64,000 nucleotides of DNA from Phycisphaeraceae bacterium (GCA_020639235.1 JACKHC010000001.1:2666001-2730000), one strand, 5' to 3'; positions 29,853 through 38,209 are shown, counted from the first letter of the stretch. The notes: generated from the letters alone by a model not told the origin. Numbers and translations are program-made.

Positions 29853-31010
29853 ATGGCCGTATCAAATCGCCTAAGTTCTTTCGGCACAACGATTTTCGCC
29901 GAAATGAGCCGCCTGGCGATTGAGCACGAGGCCGTCAATCTGGGTCAGGGCTTTCCGGATTTCGATGGGCCGGACTGGCTCAAGGACGCGGCGTCCAGGG
30001 CCCTCCGGGACCACCCCAATCAGTACGCACCGACCGGAGGTCTACCCGCTCTTGCGACGGCCATCGCCGACCGATGGGCACTCAGGACCGGCATCCTCCC
30101 CGACCCAGCAACCGAGATCACCGTGACCTGTGGATGCACCGAGGGCATCGCTGCAGCGATGATCGGGCTGCTCAACCCCGGCGATGAGGTCGTCGTCTTC
30201 GAGCCCTACTACGACTCCTACCGCGCCTGTATCGCGATGGCCGACGCCGTACCGCGCTTCGTTCCCCTCCGGGCGCCCGGCTTCACGTTTGACCCCGATG
30301 CACTCCACGCGGCGTTCTCCCGCCGCACCCGCGCGGTGCTCATCAATACGCCGCACAATCCCACCGGGCGCGTCCTGACCCGCGAAGAACTCTCGCTCAT
30401 CGCCGAGTCATGCATCGAGCACGACTGCATCGCCATCGCAGACGAGGTCTACGAGGAACTCGTGTTTGACGGCCGCGAGCACGTTTCGATCGCCACCCTG
30501 CCGGGCATGGCAGACCGCACCATCACGCTCTCTTCACTCGGCAAAACATTCTCTGTCACCGGGTGGAAGATCGGATGGGCAGTCGCATCGCCCGAGCTGA
30601 CACGGGCGGTTCGCGCTGCGCACCAGTTCCTGACGTTTGCGATCGCGACGCCGCTGCAGCATGCCGCTGCGGCTGCGCTGCGTGCCCCCGACTCGTACTT
30701 CACCGAACTCCGCGCGTCGTACACGCGCAAGCGAGACTTGCTGTGCGATGCGCTCGCGCGGCTGGGCTTTCGTCTTGCGCGCCCGGAGGGCGCATACTTC
30801 GTGCTCGCCGATCACACGCCCTTCGGCTTCGGGCGTGACACAGACTTCTGCAAGCATCTCATCGAGCATGTCGGCGTCGCCACGATCCCGCCGAGTTTCT
30901 TCTACGAGCAACGCGACCTCGGCGCGCCGCTAGTCCGATTCGCGTTCTGCAAGCGCGACGAAACGCTCCATGATGCGATCGAGCGGCTGGCGAAACTCCG
31001 CGTCAAATAA
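29853..31010 (+). CDS. PLP-dependent aminotransferase, class I (KAT/methionine aminotransferase-like)
   Basis: The 385-aa enzyme belongs to fold-type I aminotransferases. The N-terminal 'AVNLGQGFPDFDGPDWLKDA' is typical of the kynurenine/glutamine/methionine aminotransferase branch (YbdL-like). Other marks are 'NQYAPTGGLPAL', the PLP-binding 'NTPHNPTGRVL', the Asp-Tyr 'IADEVYEELVF', the Schiff-base lysine in 'SSLGKTFSVTGWKIGW' and the carboxylate-binding Arg in 'LVRFAFCK'. The substrate cannot be read from the sequence; methionine, glutamine or aromatic amino acids are likely. It is transcribed alone and ends at a hairpin. Confidence 0.9.
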   Translation: MAVSNRLSSFGTTIFAEMSRLAIEHEAVNLGQGFPDFDGPDWLKDAASRALRDHPNQYAPTGGLPALATAIADRWALRTGILPDPATEITVTCGCTEGIAAAMIGLLNPGDEVVVFEPYYDSYRACIAMADAVPRFVPLRAPGFTFDPDALHAAFSRRTRAVLINTPHNPTGRVLTREELSLIAESCIEHDCIAIADEVYEELVFDGREHVSIATLPGMADRTITLSSLGKTFSVTGWKIGWAVASPELTRAVRAAHQFLTFAIATPLQHAAAAALRAPDSYFTELRASYTRKRDLLCDALARLGFRLARPEGAYFVLADHTPFGFGRDTDFCKHLIEHVGVATIPPSFFYEQRDLGAPLVRFAFCKRDETLHDAIERLAKLRVK

Positions 31011-31013
31011 AAG

Positions 31014-31039
31014 AACCCCGCCGATCGCTCGGCGGGGTT
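31014..31039. terminator. Strong hairpin terminator, probably two-way
   Basis: An 11-bp perfect stem AACCCCGCCGA/TCGGCGGGGTT with loop TCGC lies 4 nt after the aminotransferase stop. On the minus strand it is followed by CTTTTATTTG, so it may also end a minus-strand transcript from the mini-ORF region. Confidence 0.75.
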
Positions 31040-31104
31040 CGTGCCATATCCATTTTCATAGGAGTGGCTGCGCGGACTGCGCTTTCGCAGCCCCGTCGGA
31101 CTGC

Positions 31105-31143
31105 TTACTTGCGCAGCCCCTTCATACAGTCATAGTGCGTCAC
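31105..31143 (-). CDS. Possible 12-residue leader peptide or micro-protein
   Basis: A GTG at 31143 opens a 12-codon frame (MTHYDCMKGLRK) closed by TAA. It is preceded at ideal spacing by AAGGAGGTGATCCA, an exact 14-nt complement of the universal 16S rRNA 3' end; the core GGAGG lies 7 nt from the GTG. Downstream on this strand the transcript would reach the T-flanked hairpin at 31014-31039. Upstream lies another stem, CCCCGGG/CCCGGGG (31211-31230). The frame is also open further upstream (to 31317), but the Shine-Dalgarno sequence would then lie inside the gene. I do not recognise the peptide. The rest of the 31.04-31.41 kb gap holds no other gene that I can support. Confidence 0.35.
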   Translation of the reverse strand: MTHYDCMKGLRK

Positions 31144-31157
31144 TGGATCACCTCCTT
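31144..31157 (-). promoter_or_regulatory. Full-length Shine-Dalgarno sequence
   Basis: Read on the plus strand this is TGGATCACCTCCTT, identical to the conserved 3' end of 16S rRNA. On the minus strand it is a maximal ribosome binding site for the 12-codon frame. No other site in the window approaches this length. Confidence 0.5.
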
Positions 31158-31412
31158 CTAGATCAAGACCCCCGACGCACTGGCTCGCAACCAGACGCCG
31201 GCCTGACCATCCCCGGGCCGTCACCCGGGGCTCATCGCGCGATCCGCAATGGTGAACTGCGCGGCTCGCTCGGCCGCATCGTTGCCCGGAGAGGCGAGAT
31301 GGGGTTTTCCCATCCACCGACCGGGGCGGTGCGACTCTGGAAGTATCGGCCCCCCGCCGTCCAAGTCAACAGAGAAATCGACGGAACCCGCACCCCCGGC
31401 GGGGTGCTGCCC

Positions 31413-31598
31413 CTAGTCCTCGAACTCCTCGAAGGCCCCCCGCCCCGACTGATCGTCCAGATATTTCTGAAAATCCCCCATCTTGTACGAGACGAAGCAG
31501 AACACATGGTGGAGTGTCAGCCACTCGATATCGCCCGGGTCCTCGTCGAGGTCCTTGCGCAAGCGATTCAGCTCCGCGAGCATCGTTTCCGCCTTCAT
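31413..31598 (-). CDS. Small acidic protein downstream of the metal transporter, unknown
   Basis: The 61-aa product is soluble and acidic: 'LAELNRLRKDLDEDPGDIEW' followed by 'LHHVFCFVSYKMGDFQKYLD' and an acidic end. AGAAGGAG lies 7 nt before the ATG, which supports it as a real gene. It begins 17 nt after the stop of the ABC permease, so it may be the last gene of that operon. A role in metal handling is possible but rests on position only; the HH pair and one Cys are the only candidate metal ligands. No family is recognised. Confidence 0.75.
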   Translation of the reverse strand: MKAETMLAELNRLRKDLDEDPGDIEWLTLHHVFCFVSYKMGDFQKYLDDQSGRGAFEEFED

Positions 31599-31614
31599 GC
31601 CGGAACTCCTTCTC

Positions 31615-32493
31615 CTACGACGCCGCGCGCCGGCGCATGAACGACCATAGCGCGCACATCACATAGATCAACACCAGTACCATCACCATCGTCGGGCCGG
31701 GCGGCGTGTCCAACTCGAAGCTCGCCGCCAATCCCCCCGCCACGCCCAGAATCGATAGCACCGCCGACCATGCGAACACCGGCGCGAGCCGCGCGCTGAG
31801 CCGCAGCGCCGAGGCGCCCGGAATCACCAGGAGCGCCGAGGCCAGCACCACGCCCGCGAGCTTCATCGAGACCACGATCGCCACCGCGAGCATCGACATC
31901 ATCAACAGCCGCACGCCCGTCGCGCGAACCCCGAAGGCCGGCGCGGCGCCCTCGTCGAAGGCCCACATCAGCACCGGGCGACGCCACATCCAAAGCACGA
32001 CGCTCACCACGACCGCCACGCTCCAGGCCGCGACCGCATCACCCCAGCGCACCGCGAGCACCGAGCCGAACAGCACATCCTCGAAACTCGGCACGCGCGC
32101 GCCCGACGAGCCGAGCCGGGCGGAGTGCAGCAGCAACGCCCCCAGCGCCATCGACGCGACCAGCACCACGGCGATCGCGGTGTCCTCACGCTCCCCGCGA
32201 CGATCGCTCAATAGCGCGATCGCGATCGCCGCCAGCACGCAGAATCCGGCCACGACCGCGAGCATGCCCCACGAGTCCCCCGCCATCCCGACGCCCAGTA
32301 CCGCGGCCAGTCCGACGCCGCCGAATGCCGCGTGGCTCACACCCTGGCCGATGAAGCTCATCCGCTTGAGCACGACGACCACGCTCAGCGCAGAACTCAG
32401 GGCCGCGATCGCGCACGCGACGAGCACCGCCGGCAGGAACAGTGAGCGGTACACATCCGCGTCCGGGCCAAAGAGGTATTCAATCGTGCGCAC
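31615..32493 (-). CDS. znuB: Metal ABC transporter permease (ZnuB/MntB type)
   Basis: The 292-aa protein is an ABC-3 family membrane permease with about eight helices. The motif 'MSFIGQGVSHAAFGGVGLA' is the family's conserved loop that contacts the ATPase. 'LLVIPGASALRLS' is a further conserved segment. The likely start is the GTG at 32493, preceded by a G-rich Shine-Dalgarno stretch and overlapping the end of the ATPase gene by 14 nt; the longer frame to 32595 is less likely. With the ATPase and the His-rich binding protein upstream it forms a complete importer for zinc or manganese. Confidence 0.9.
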   Translation of the reverse strand: MRTIEYLFGPDADVYRSLFLPAVLVACAIAALSSALSVVVVLKRMSFIGQGVSHAAFGGVGLAAVLGVGMAGDSWGMLAVVAGFCVLAAIAIALLSDRRGEREDTAIAVVLVASMALGALLLHSARLGSSGARVPSFEDVLFGSVLAVRWGDAVAAWSVAVVVSVVLWMWRRPVLMWAFDEGAAPAFGVRATGVRLLMMSMLAVAIVVSMKLAGVVLASALLVIPGASALRLSARLAPVFAWSAVLSILGVAGGLAASFELDTPPGPTMVMVLVLIYVMCALWSFMRRRAAS

Positions 32494-33394
32494 ATGTCCC
32501 CCCACTCCCCCGCCCACCCCCGCATCCACCATCCTTGGTGTGCGTGTGGTGATGCGCCGGGTCCGTGCAATCGCTCGCTTTGTGCGCCTCGACATGCACC
32601 TCGCCGAAGATGTCCGCCAGATCGTGCTGGAACACTTCGATCAGCACGCCGGGCGTCAGACCCTCCGGAGCGGCGTGGAAGTGGAGCGTTTTGCGCAGGC
32701 ACGCGACGCGGTCGCAGTTCGAGCCGCCCATCGCGATCGCGCGCAGGTCGTGGCTCACCATGAGCACCGTCACGCCCAACTCATCATGCACCGACTTGAT
32801 CACTTCGCCGAGCCGTCGTTGTCCGGGCGCATCCAGACCAGCCGCGGGCTCATCGAGCACCAAGAGGCCCGGCCTGCCCGCCAGCGCCCGCGCGATGAGC
32901 ATCCTCCGGAACTGTCCGCCCGAGATCGCGCCGACCGGCTTGTCCGCGTAGGCGCCGGCTTCCACCATCTCCAGACACTTCGTCGCCCAGTCGCGTTGAC
33001 CGGCCCCGACGCCGCGCCACCCCCCCCACCCGACATGCCGCGCCGTCGCCCCCAACTCCACCGCCTGGCGAACGCTCATCGGAAAGCGTCGTTCCGCCTC
33101 CGAGACCTGCGGCACATAGCCAATCAATCCTTGGCGGCGCGCCTCGACGGGCGACAAGCCTCCGACCTTCAACGCGCCCTGCATCACGCCGTCTCGCGGG
33201 CCGAGCAGACCCGCGATGAGTTTGATCAGTGTCGACTTGCCGGCGCCATTGGGCCCGACGATCGCGAGCACTTCCCCCCGCTCGACGCGCATCGTCACAT
33301 CGCGCACCGCCGCCGCACTCGCGCCGGGGTACGAGAACGACACGCCCTCAAGCGTCACCTCACACGCGCGGTTGGATGCCGACTCCTGACCCAT
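32480..33394 (-). CDS. znuC: Metal ABC transporter ATPase (ZnuC type)
   Basis: The 304-aa ATPase powers the metal importer. It has Walker A 'VGPNGAGKSTLI', the signature 'ISGGQFRRMLIARAL', Walker B 'LLVLDEPAAGLD' and the switch His in 'VLMVSHDL'. The core ends near residue 240. The remaining 60 residues include a tail rich in His, Cys and Gly ('DPAHHHTHTKDGGCGGGRG'), unusual for this subunit and a candidate metal sensor that could adjust transport. The gene starts 9 nt after znuA stops and overlaps znuB. Confidence 0.93.
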   Translation of the reverse strand: MGQESASNRACEVTLEGVSFSYPGASAAAVRDVTMRVERGEVLAIVGPNGAGKSTLIKLIAGLLGPRDGVMQGALKVGGLSPVEARRQGLIGYVPQVSEAERRFPMSVRQAVELGATARHVGWGGWRGVGAGQRDWATKCLEMVEAGAYADKPVGAISGGQFRRMLIARALAGRPGLLVLDEPAAGLDAPGQRRLGEVIKSVHDELGVTVLMVSHDLRAIAMGGSNCDRVACLRKTLHFHAAPEGLTPGVLIEVFQHDLADIFGEVHVEAHKASDCTDPAHHHTHTKDGGCGGGRGSGGTCAHD

Positions 33395-33403
33395 CCGCAG
33401 AGT

Positions 33404-34357
33404 TTACCCGCCGCCCCCGCCAAGACCCTCGACGAGCGCCCCGAGGTTCTCCCGCATCATCTCGGGCCAGTCGCCGCCGCCCAGCGGATCGAGCACGAGG
33501 ACTTCCACACCGGCGACCTCCGCGACCCGCCGCGCCGAGCCATCCTGCATCTGCCTTTCGACGAACACCGCGCGCACGCCGGAGTCCTTGATCGCGCGCA
33601 CCGCCGACGCGATCTCGCCTGGTGACGCCTCGCCCCCGTGCCCCCCGCCCGCGCCGTGAATCACCGACTCGACGGCGAGTCCATACCGATGGGCCAAATA
33701 CGAGTACGCGTTGTGCTGGGCGACGATGGTCTTCGAGACGCATCGTGCCAGCCCTTCGCGGTAAGCCGAGTCGATCGCGGCGCACTCGCCTTGCAACTCG
33801 CCGGCGCGGCTCGAGATCTCGCCGGGTCTCCCGCTTTCTCCCGAAACCGACCGGATCTCTTCGCCCAGCATCTCCACGAACCGGCCCATCAGCACAGGAT
33901 CCAGCCACGCGTGCGGATCGCCTCCGTGGCCATGATCGTGATCCCCCCCGTGGTCGTGCGCATCCTCCAGATGCTCATCCGCACCCAACACCTCCTCGAA
34001 CCGAACAACAAGCCGATTCTCTTGACTGTGCGCCGCCAGCGCCGCCTCGACCTGCGGCTCCATGCCCAGTCCAACCATCACGACGATGTCCGCTCCGGCG
34101 ATCAATGCCGACTGCGAGGGGGTCAACTCGTATCCATGCGGTGAGGCGCCGGCGGGCACGATCAGGTTCACCTCGGCCCCCTGCGGGGCCAGCCCCTCAA
34201 CCGCCCACATCAGGGGCGGAATCGTGACGACAATCCGGACTCCTGGGGTGCCCGTCGCCGGCGCGGGCGTGGCCGCCCGCTTGCACGAAGCTGCCAACAG
34301 CACCCCCAACGCGACCCCGACCCACCCCAGACTCCGCTTTCTCGCCCGGCTTGCCAT
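33404..34357 (-). CDS. znuA: Metal-binding lipoprotein of a zinc/manganese ABC importer (ZnuA type)
   Basis: The 317-aa solute-binding protein captures the metal outside the cell. A lipobox appears in 'LGVLLAASCKR'. Cluster A-I family features include 'GASPHGYELTPSQ', 'VGLGMEPQVEAAL' and 'DPHAWLDPVLMGRF' with its metal-ligand His. A loop rich in His and Asp ('DAHDHGGDHDHGHGGDPHAW') is typical of zinc-specific members. 'VSKTIVAQHNAYSYLAHRYG' holds another ligand His, and a second Gly/His patch ('GAGGGHGGEASP') follows. Zinc specificity is inferred from the loop. It is the first gene of the operon, divergent from tRNA-Ala with only 34 nt between. Confidence 0.92.
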   Translation of the reverse strand: MASRARKRSLGWVGVALGVLLAASCKRAATPAPATGTPGVRIVVTIPPLMWAVEGLAPQGAEVNLIVPAGASPHGYELTPSQSALIAGADIVVMVGLGMEPQVEAALAAHSQENRLVVRFEEVLGADEHLEDAHDHGGDHDHGHGGDPHAWLDPVLMGRFVEMLGEEIRSVSGESGRPGEISSRAGELQGECAAIDSAYREGLARCVSKTIVAQHNAYSYLAHRYGLAVESVIHGAGGGHGGEASPGEIASAVRAIKDSGVRAVFVERQMQDGSARRVAEVAGVEVLVLDPLGGGDWPEMMRENLGALVEGLGGGGG

Positions 34358-34378
34358 ACGCGTCCAATCCGATATTGT
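34351..34378 (+). promoter_or_regulatory. Promoter of the tRNA-Ala gene
   Basis: TTGCCA (34351-34356) and TATTGT (34373-34378) are separated by 16 nt. The tRNA 5' end lies 13 nt after the -10 box. The -35 box overlaps the beginning of znuA. Confidence 0.55.
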
Positions 34379-34391
34379 TAGAGGCCCCGTT

Positions 34392-34464
34392 GGGGCGGTA
34401 GCTCAATTGGGAGAGCGCCTCGGTCGCATCGAGGAGGTTGTGAGTTCGACCCTCATCCGCTCCA
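34392..34464 (+). tRNA. tRNA-Ala (anticodon CGC)
   Basis: The 73 nt fold into a full cloverleaf: acceptor GGGGCGG/CCGCTCC with discriminator A, D-arm GCTC/GAGC, anticodon arm CCTCG/CGAGG with loop GTCGCAT (anticodon CGC), a 5-nt variable loop, and T-arm GTGAG/CTCAT around TTCGACC. The G3:U70 pair, the main alanine identity element, is present. It decodes GCG. The CCA end is not encoded. Base 32 is G instead of the usual pyrimidine. A terminator follows 5 nt later, so the gene is monocistronic. Confidence 0.96.
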
Positions 34465-34468
34465 CTTC

Positions 34469-34492
34469 GCCCGGCCCCGTGCCGGGCTTTTT
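34469..34492 (+). terminator. Intrinsic terminator of tRNA-Ala
   Basis: A 6-bp GCCCGG/CCGGGC stem with a 7-nt loop is followed by TTTTT directly downstream of the tRNA. Confidence 0.85.
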
Positions 34493-34520
34493 CTTGCGCC
34501 GATGCGCTCTCGTCACACTC

Positions 34521-34526
34521 TAGACT
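34521..34526 (+). promoter_or_regulatory. Candidate -10 box of a leaderless mutS transcript
   Basis: TAGACT ends 8 nt before the mutS ATG. No Shine-Dalgarno sequence lies in between. No clear -35 box is present. Confidence 0.4.
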
Positions 34527-34534
34527 AGCCGTCA

Positions 34535-37291
34535 ATGCCCCCCGCGACCCCCCCACAGGACAAACGCGAAACCCCCGCGATGCGCCAGTACCGCGTATTC
34601 AAGGAACGCCATCCCGGGTGCGTGCTGTTCTTCCGCATGGGCGACTTCTACGAGATGTTCCATGAGGACGCCCTGCTCTGCAATCGCGTCCTGGGCATCA
34701 CCCTCACCCAGCGCTCCGAGGGCGTCCCCATGGCCGGGGTCCCCTACCACTCGGTCGAGTCGTACCTCCGCAAGATGATCGACGCCGGGCATCGCGTCGC
34801 GGTCTGCGACCAGATCCAGGACGCCCGAGAGGCCAAGGGCGTCGTCGAGCGGGCCGTCACCCGAGTCCTCACGCCGGGCACGCTCGTCGATGAGGCGCTG
34901 CTGTCCGATGATCGTCCGTCCACCCTTGCCGCGATCGCATTCCTCGAGTCGGGCGACGCGCCCGAGACGCGCTGCGCCATCGCCACGATCGAGCTCTCGA
35001 CGGGCGCGTTCTATCTCGCCACGGTCCATGCCGCCGAGGCCGTCGACGAACTCTCACGGCGCGGCGTGAGCGAACTGATCTACGCCGAGGCGGGCATCGA
35101 GGGCCCCCCGCCGCGCATCAAGCGTCTGCTCGAGGCGCTCTCGATCTCGGGCGTCGCGCGACCCGGTTGGCACTTCCGCCGCGCCGAAGCGATGGAGTCG
35201 CTCACGCAGCAGTTCAACGTCTCGACGCTCGCGGGCTTCGGGATCGCCGACGATGATCCCGCGGTCATCGCCGCGGGCGCGATCGTCCGCTACCTCCGCG
35301 AAACGCAGTCCCTCGATCTCTCCGACACCGCGACGAGCGAGGGATTCAGTTCCGGCAGCGCCAATGCGATGATGCTCCGCAAGCGCTCCCTCGCGCACCT
35401 CCAGCCGCCGAAGCGCGAGGAGCCGACCGACGCGCTCGTCCTCGACGCCGCCACCCTCCGCGCACTCGAAATCGAGAGGACCGTCCGGGGCAACGACTCA
35501 GAGGGCTCGCTCCTTGGCGTCTTCCTCAAGGGCAAGCACGCGCCAGCGACGCCCATGGGCCGGCGCCTGCTGCGCGACTGGCTCGTGCGCCCCGCCTCTG
35601 ATCTTGTGGTCATCAACGCCCGGCTCGGCGCGGTGGCCCTGCTCGTGGAGGACCGACGGACCGCGACTGCGCTGGCCGCGTCTCTCGACGGCATGCAGGA
35701 TGTCGCGCGGATCAGCGCCCGAGTCACACTGGGGCGCGCCACACCCCGCGATCTCGGTGCGCTCGGGCGCAGCACAGACAGAATCGGCGCGATCATGGAC
35801 TCGCTGCAGGGGGCGCCCGCGGTCGCCTCCTTGCACGCGGCGCTCGCGTCCGTTCGCGACTCGCTCCAGCCCCTCGCCGATCGCATCGGGGCAACCTGCG
35901 TCGACGATCCGCCCGCGCACCTCCGAGAGGGCGGCCTCGTCCGCGACGGCGTCGATGCCGAACTCGATGAGGCCCGCGAGCTCCAGAATGTGTCACACCA
36001 ATGGCTCGCGCGCTACCAGCAGAAAATTGTCGAGCAGTACGACCTGCCCAGTCTCAAATCCGGCTACAACAAGGTGTTCGGATATTACCTCGAACTCCCC
36101 GCCGCGCAGGCCCGGCGCGCCCCGACCGAGTTCACACGCAAGCAGACGCTCAAGAACGCCGAGCGCTACATCACGCCCGAACTCAAGGAGTTCGAGGAGA
36201 AGGTCCTCACCGCGGGCGAGCGCGCCATCCAGCGCGAGCAGGCGATCTTCCTCGAACTCTGCGACGCCGCGGCATCGCTCGTGCGCGAACTGGCGTCCTT
36301 CGCCGAGACCGTCGCGCAACTGGATGTGCTGCGCTGCTTTGCCGACAAGGCCGCGTCGCGCCGGTGGGTCCGCCCGACCATCACGGACGTCGCGACGCTC
36401 GATATTAGGCAGGGCCGACACCCGGTGCTCGATGAGAAATTGATCGGAAACGACGGCTTCGTGCCCAACGATGCGCTGCTGGGCGTTGCCGAGGAGGGGT
36501 CTGAGCACTCGCCGCGCCTGGCGCTCATCACCGGCCCAAACATGGCGGGCAAGAGCACCTTCATCCGCCAGGTCGCGCTGCTTGTGATCCTCGCGCACGC
36601 CGGCTCCTTCGTTCCCGCCGACAGCGCCTCGATCGGGCTCACCGACCGCGTCTTTGCGCGCGTCGGCGCCGACGATGCGCTCCATCAGGGCCAGTCCACA
36701 TTCATGGTCGAGATGATCGAGACCGCCAACATCCTGCACCACGCCACCGAGCGATCGCTCATCGTGCTCGACGAGATCGGGCGCGGCACCTCCACCCTCG
36801 ACGGCCTCTCCCTCGCGTGGGCCATCGCCGAACACCTCACGCAACCACCCGCGCCGCGCACGCTTTTCGCCACGCACTACCACGAGATCACCGACCTCGC
36901 CGACCGCTCGCCCGAATTGATCAAGAATCTCCATGTCGCCGTCCGCGAATGGGGCGACGAGATCGTCTTCCTCCACCGCATCCTGCCCGGGCGCGCCAGC
37001 CGCTCCTACGGCATCCATGTCGCCAAACTCGCCGGGCTCCCCGCCTCGGCCGTGAAACGCGCCGAGAGTCTGCTCGACTCGCTCACCGTCTCGCACGGGA
37101 CGCTCGGCGACGAGGTCAAGAAGGCCGCCGACAAGGCGCCCAAGCGCAACGACCAGATGGGGCTGTTCACCGAGTATCTCCCCCATCCGGTGATCGCCGA
37201 ACTCAAGAACATCGACCTCAATCGGCTTACACCCATGCAGGCGTTCGACGCGCTGCGGGAACTGGCGGCCCGGCTCGATGGTTCACACTGA
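34535..37291 (+). CDS. mutS: DNA mismatch repair protein MutS
   Basis: The 918-aa protein recognises mismatched bases and starts repair. The mismatch-binding motif with the Phe and Glu wedge residues is in 'LFFRMGDFYEMFHED'. The connector, lever and clamp regions follow, with 'LKSGYNKVFGYYLEL' typical of the clamp. The ATPase has Walker A 'ITGPNMAGKSTFIRQVA', 'STFMVEMIETANIL', Walker B 'SLIVLDEIGRGTST' and 'TLFATHYHEITDL'. Length is within the bacterial MutS range and the C-terminal helical region is present. The ATG has no Shine-Dalgarno sequence; a -10-like TAGACT 8 nt upstream points to leaderless expression. No mutL is present nearby. Confidence 0.97.
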   Translation: MPPATPPQDKRETPAMRQYRVFKERHPGCVLFFRMGDFYEMFHEDALLCNRVLGITLTQRSEGVPMAGVPYHSVESYLRKMIDAGHRVAVCDQIQDAREAKGVVERAVTRVLTPGTLVDEALLSDDRPSTLAAIAFLESGDAPETRCAIATIELSTGAFYLATVHAAEAVDELSRRGVSELIYAEAGIEGPPPRIKRLLEALSISGVARPGWHFRRAEAMESLTQQFNVSTLAGFGIADDDPAVIAAGAIVRYLRETQSLDLSDTATSEGFSSGSANAMMLRKRSLAHLQPPKREEPTDALVLDAATLRALEIERTVRGNDSEGSLLGVFLKGKHAPATPMGRRLLRDWLVRPASDLVVINARLGAVALLVEDRRTATALAASLDGMQDVARISARVTLGRATPRDLGALGRSTDRIGAIMDSLQGAPAVASLHAALASVRDSLQPLADRIGATCVDDPPAHLREGGLVRDGVDAELDEARELQNVSHQWLARYQQKIVEQYDLPSLKSGYNKVFGYYLELPAAQARRAPTEFTRKQTLKNAERYITPELKEFEEKVLTAGERAIQREQAIFLELCDAAASLVRELASFAETVAQLDVLRCFADKAASRRWVRPTITDVATLDIRQGRHPVLDEKLIGNDGFVPNDALLGVAEEGSEHSPRLALITGPNMAGKSTFIRQVALLVILAHAGSFVPADSASIGLTDRVFARVGADDALHQGQSTFMVEMIETANILHHATERSLIVLDEIGRGTSTLDGLSLAWAIAEHLTQPPAPRTLFATHYHEITDLADRSPELIKNLHVAVREWGDEIVFLHRILPGRASRSYGIHVAKLAGLPASAVKRAESLLDSLTVSHGTLGDEVKKAADKAPKRNDQMGLFTEYLPHPVIAELKNIDLNRLTPMQAFDALRELAARLDGSH

Positions 37292-37294
37292 GCG

Positions 37295-38209
37295 TCACTC
37301 GTTCGCGGGCGGTTGCTGCTTCTGGTAGTACCCATCGAAGTACACGGTCCAGGTCGCGCCGCCATCGTCCGAATGCTCGATGAACTGGCGTACGCGTCCG
37401 TCGGGCATCGGCGTGAAAGCGACCCGCGACAACTGCTCTTTGCCGCGACCGTCCACATTCTTGCCCGTCATGCGCATCGCGCCTTCCTCAAATCCACCCT
37501 CGTACTCGACGACACCCCCGCCCGCGTCCACCCACACCAGCCGCCACTTCTCCCGCGCCGGGTCGTAGAAGTTGATGCTCTCTCCCGTGTTGCCCTGCGC
37601 ATTGGTCCACGACTCGTGCACGATGTAGCCGTTCTGGCGCAGCGTGATGACGTTCGTTCCCACCTTCACACCCTGCGGGTTGTACACATCCCACGAGCCG
37701 ATCCAGAAGTCGAACTGGCGGATCGGCGTTGCAGATGCAGCCGACACGACGCGCTCCAGCGCTGCGTTCCATCGATCATCGCCGCGCAGCGATGCCAGAT
37801 CGGTATCGGTGCGCATCGTCGCGATATTGTCGAATCCCGCCTCGATCGCGCCGTCCAGCGCGGAGAACGCATCATCCCGATGCCCGAGCATCGCGTGTGC
37901 GCACGCGAGGTTGTACAGCGCCGGCGCCCGCACCTCGTCAAACTCACTCGCGCGCCGGTGTGCCTCGATCGCCTCTTGATACTTGCCCTGGGCGTGCATC
38001 GCGTACCCCAGGCGGTACCAAGCGAACGGCGCATCGGGCTTCGCGTCCACGATCGCGCGGAATAGCCGCTCGGCGCGTGGGTAATCGCCCGCCTGTAGCG
38101 CCGCCGCGGCCTCCTTGGGATCGACACTCGGCTCCGCACTCTGTGAATACGCGGATCGGCCGAAGATCACAGCAGAGACCAGTCCCGCCAATACAGTCGT
38201 CTTGCGCAT
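37295..38209 (-). CDS. Secreted TPR protein with a C-terminal lipocalin-like (DUF1579-type) domain
   Basis: The 304-aa product has a signal peptide (about 1-22, ending 'SAYSQS'). Residues 30-140 contain tetratricopeptide repeats ('ALQAGDYPRAERLFRAIVDA', 'AWYRLGYAMHAQGKYQEAIE', 'ALYNLACAHAMLGHRDDAFS'). From residue 165 a beta-rich domain follows ('FDFWIGSWDVYNPQG', 'NGYIVHESWTN', 'WRLVWVDAGGG'), a pattern seen in DUF1579-like proteins. The function is unknown. GGAG precedes the ATG. Its stop lies 3 nt from the convergent mutS stop, leaving no room for a separate terminator. The zinc-ribbon gene upstream ends 2 nt before its start. Confidence 0.85.
   Translation of the reverse strand: MRKTTVLAGLVSAVIFGRSAYSQSAEPSVDPKEAAAALQAGDYPRAERLFRAIVDAKPDAPFAWYRLGYAMHAQGKYQEAIEAHRRASEFDEVRAPALYNLACAHAMLGHRDDAFSALDGAIEAGFDNIATMRTDTDLASLRGDDRWNAALERVVSAASATPIRQFDFWIGSWDVYNPQGVKVGTNVITLRQNGYIVHESWTNAQGNTGESINFYDPAREKWRLVWVDAGGGVVEYEGGFEEGAMRMTGKNVDGRGKEQLSRVAFTPMPDGRVRQFIEHSDDGGATWTVYFDGYYQKQQPPANE

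Noticed and set aside
31144..31160. Remnant of a 16S rRNA gene 3' end
   Set aside because: Only about 14 nt match; the flanking sequence shows no 16S helix 45, and no other rRNA fragment is nearby.
31105..31317. 70-codon frame including the 12-codon ORF
   Set aside because: The extended part has an arginine-rich, domain-free composition, and the perfect Shine-Dalgarno sequence would lie inside it.
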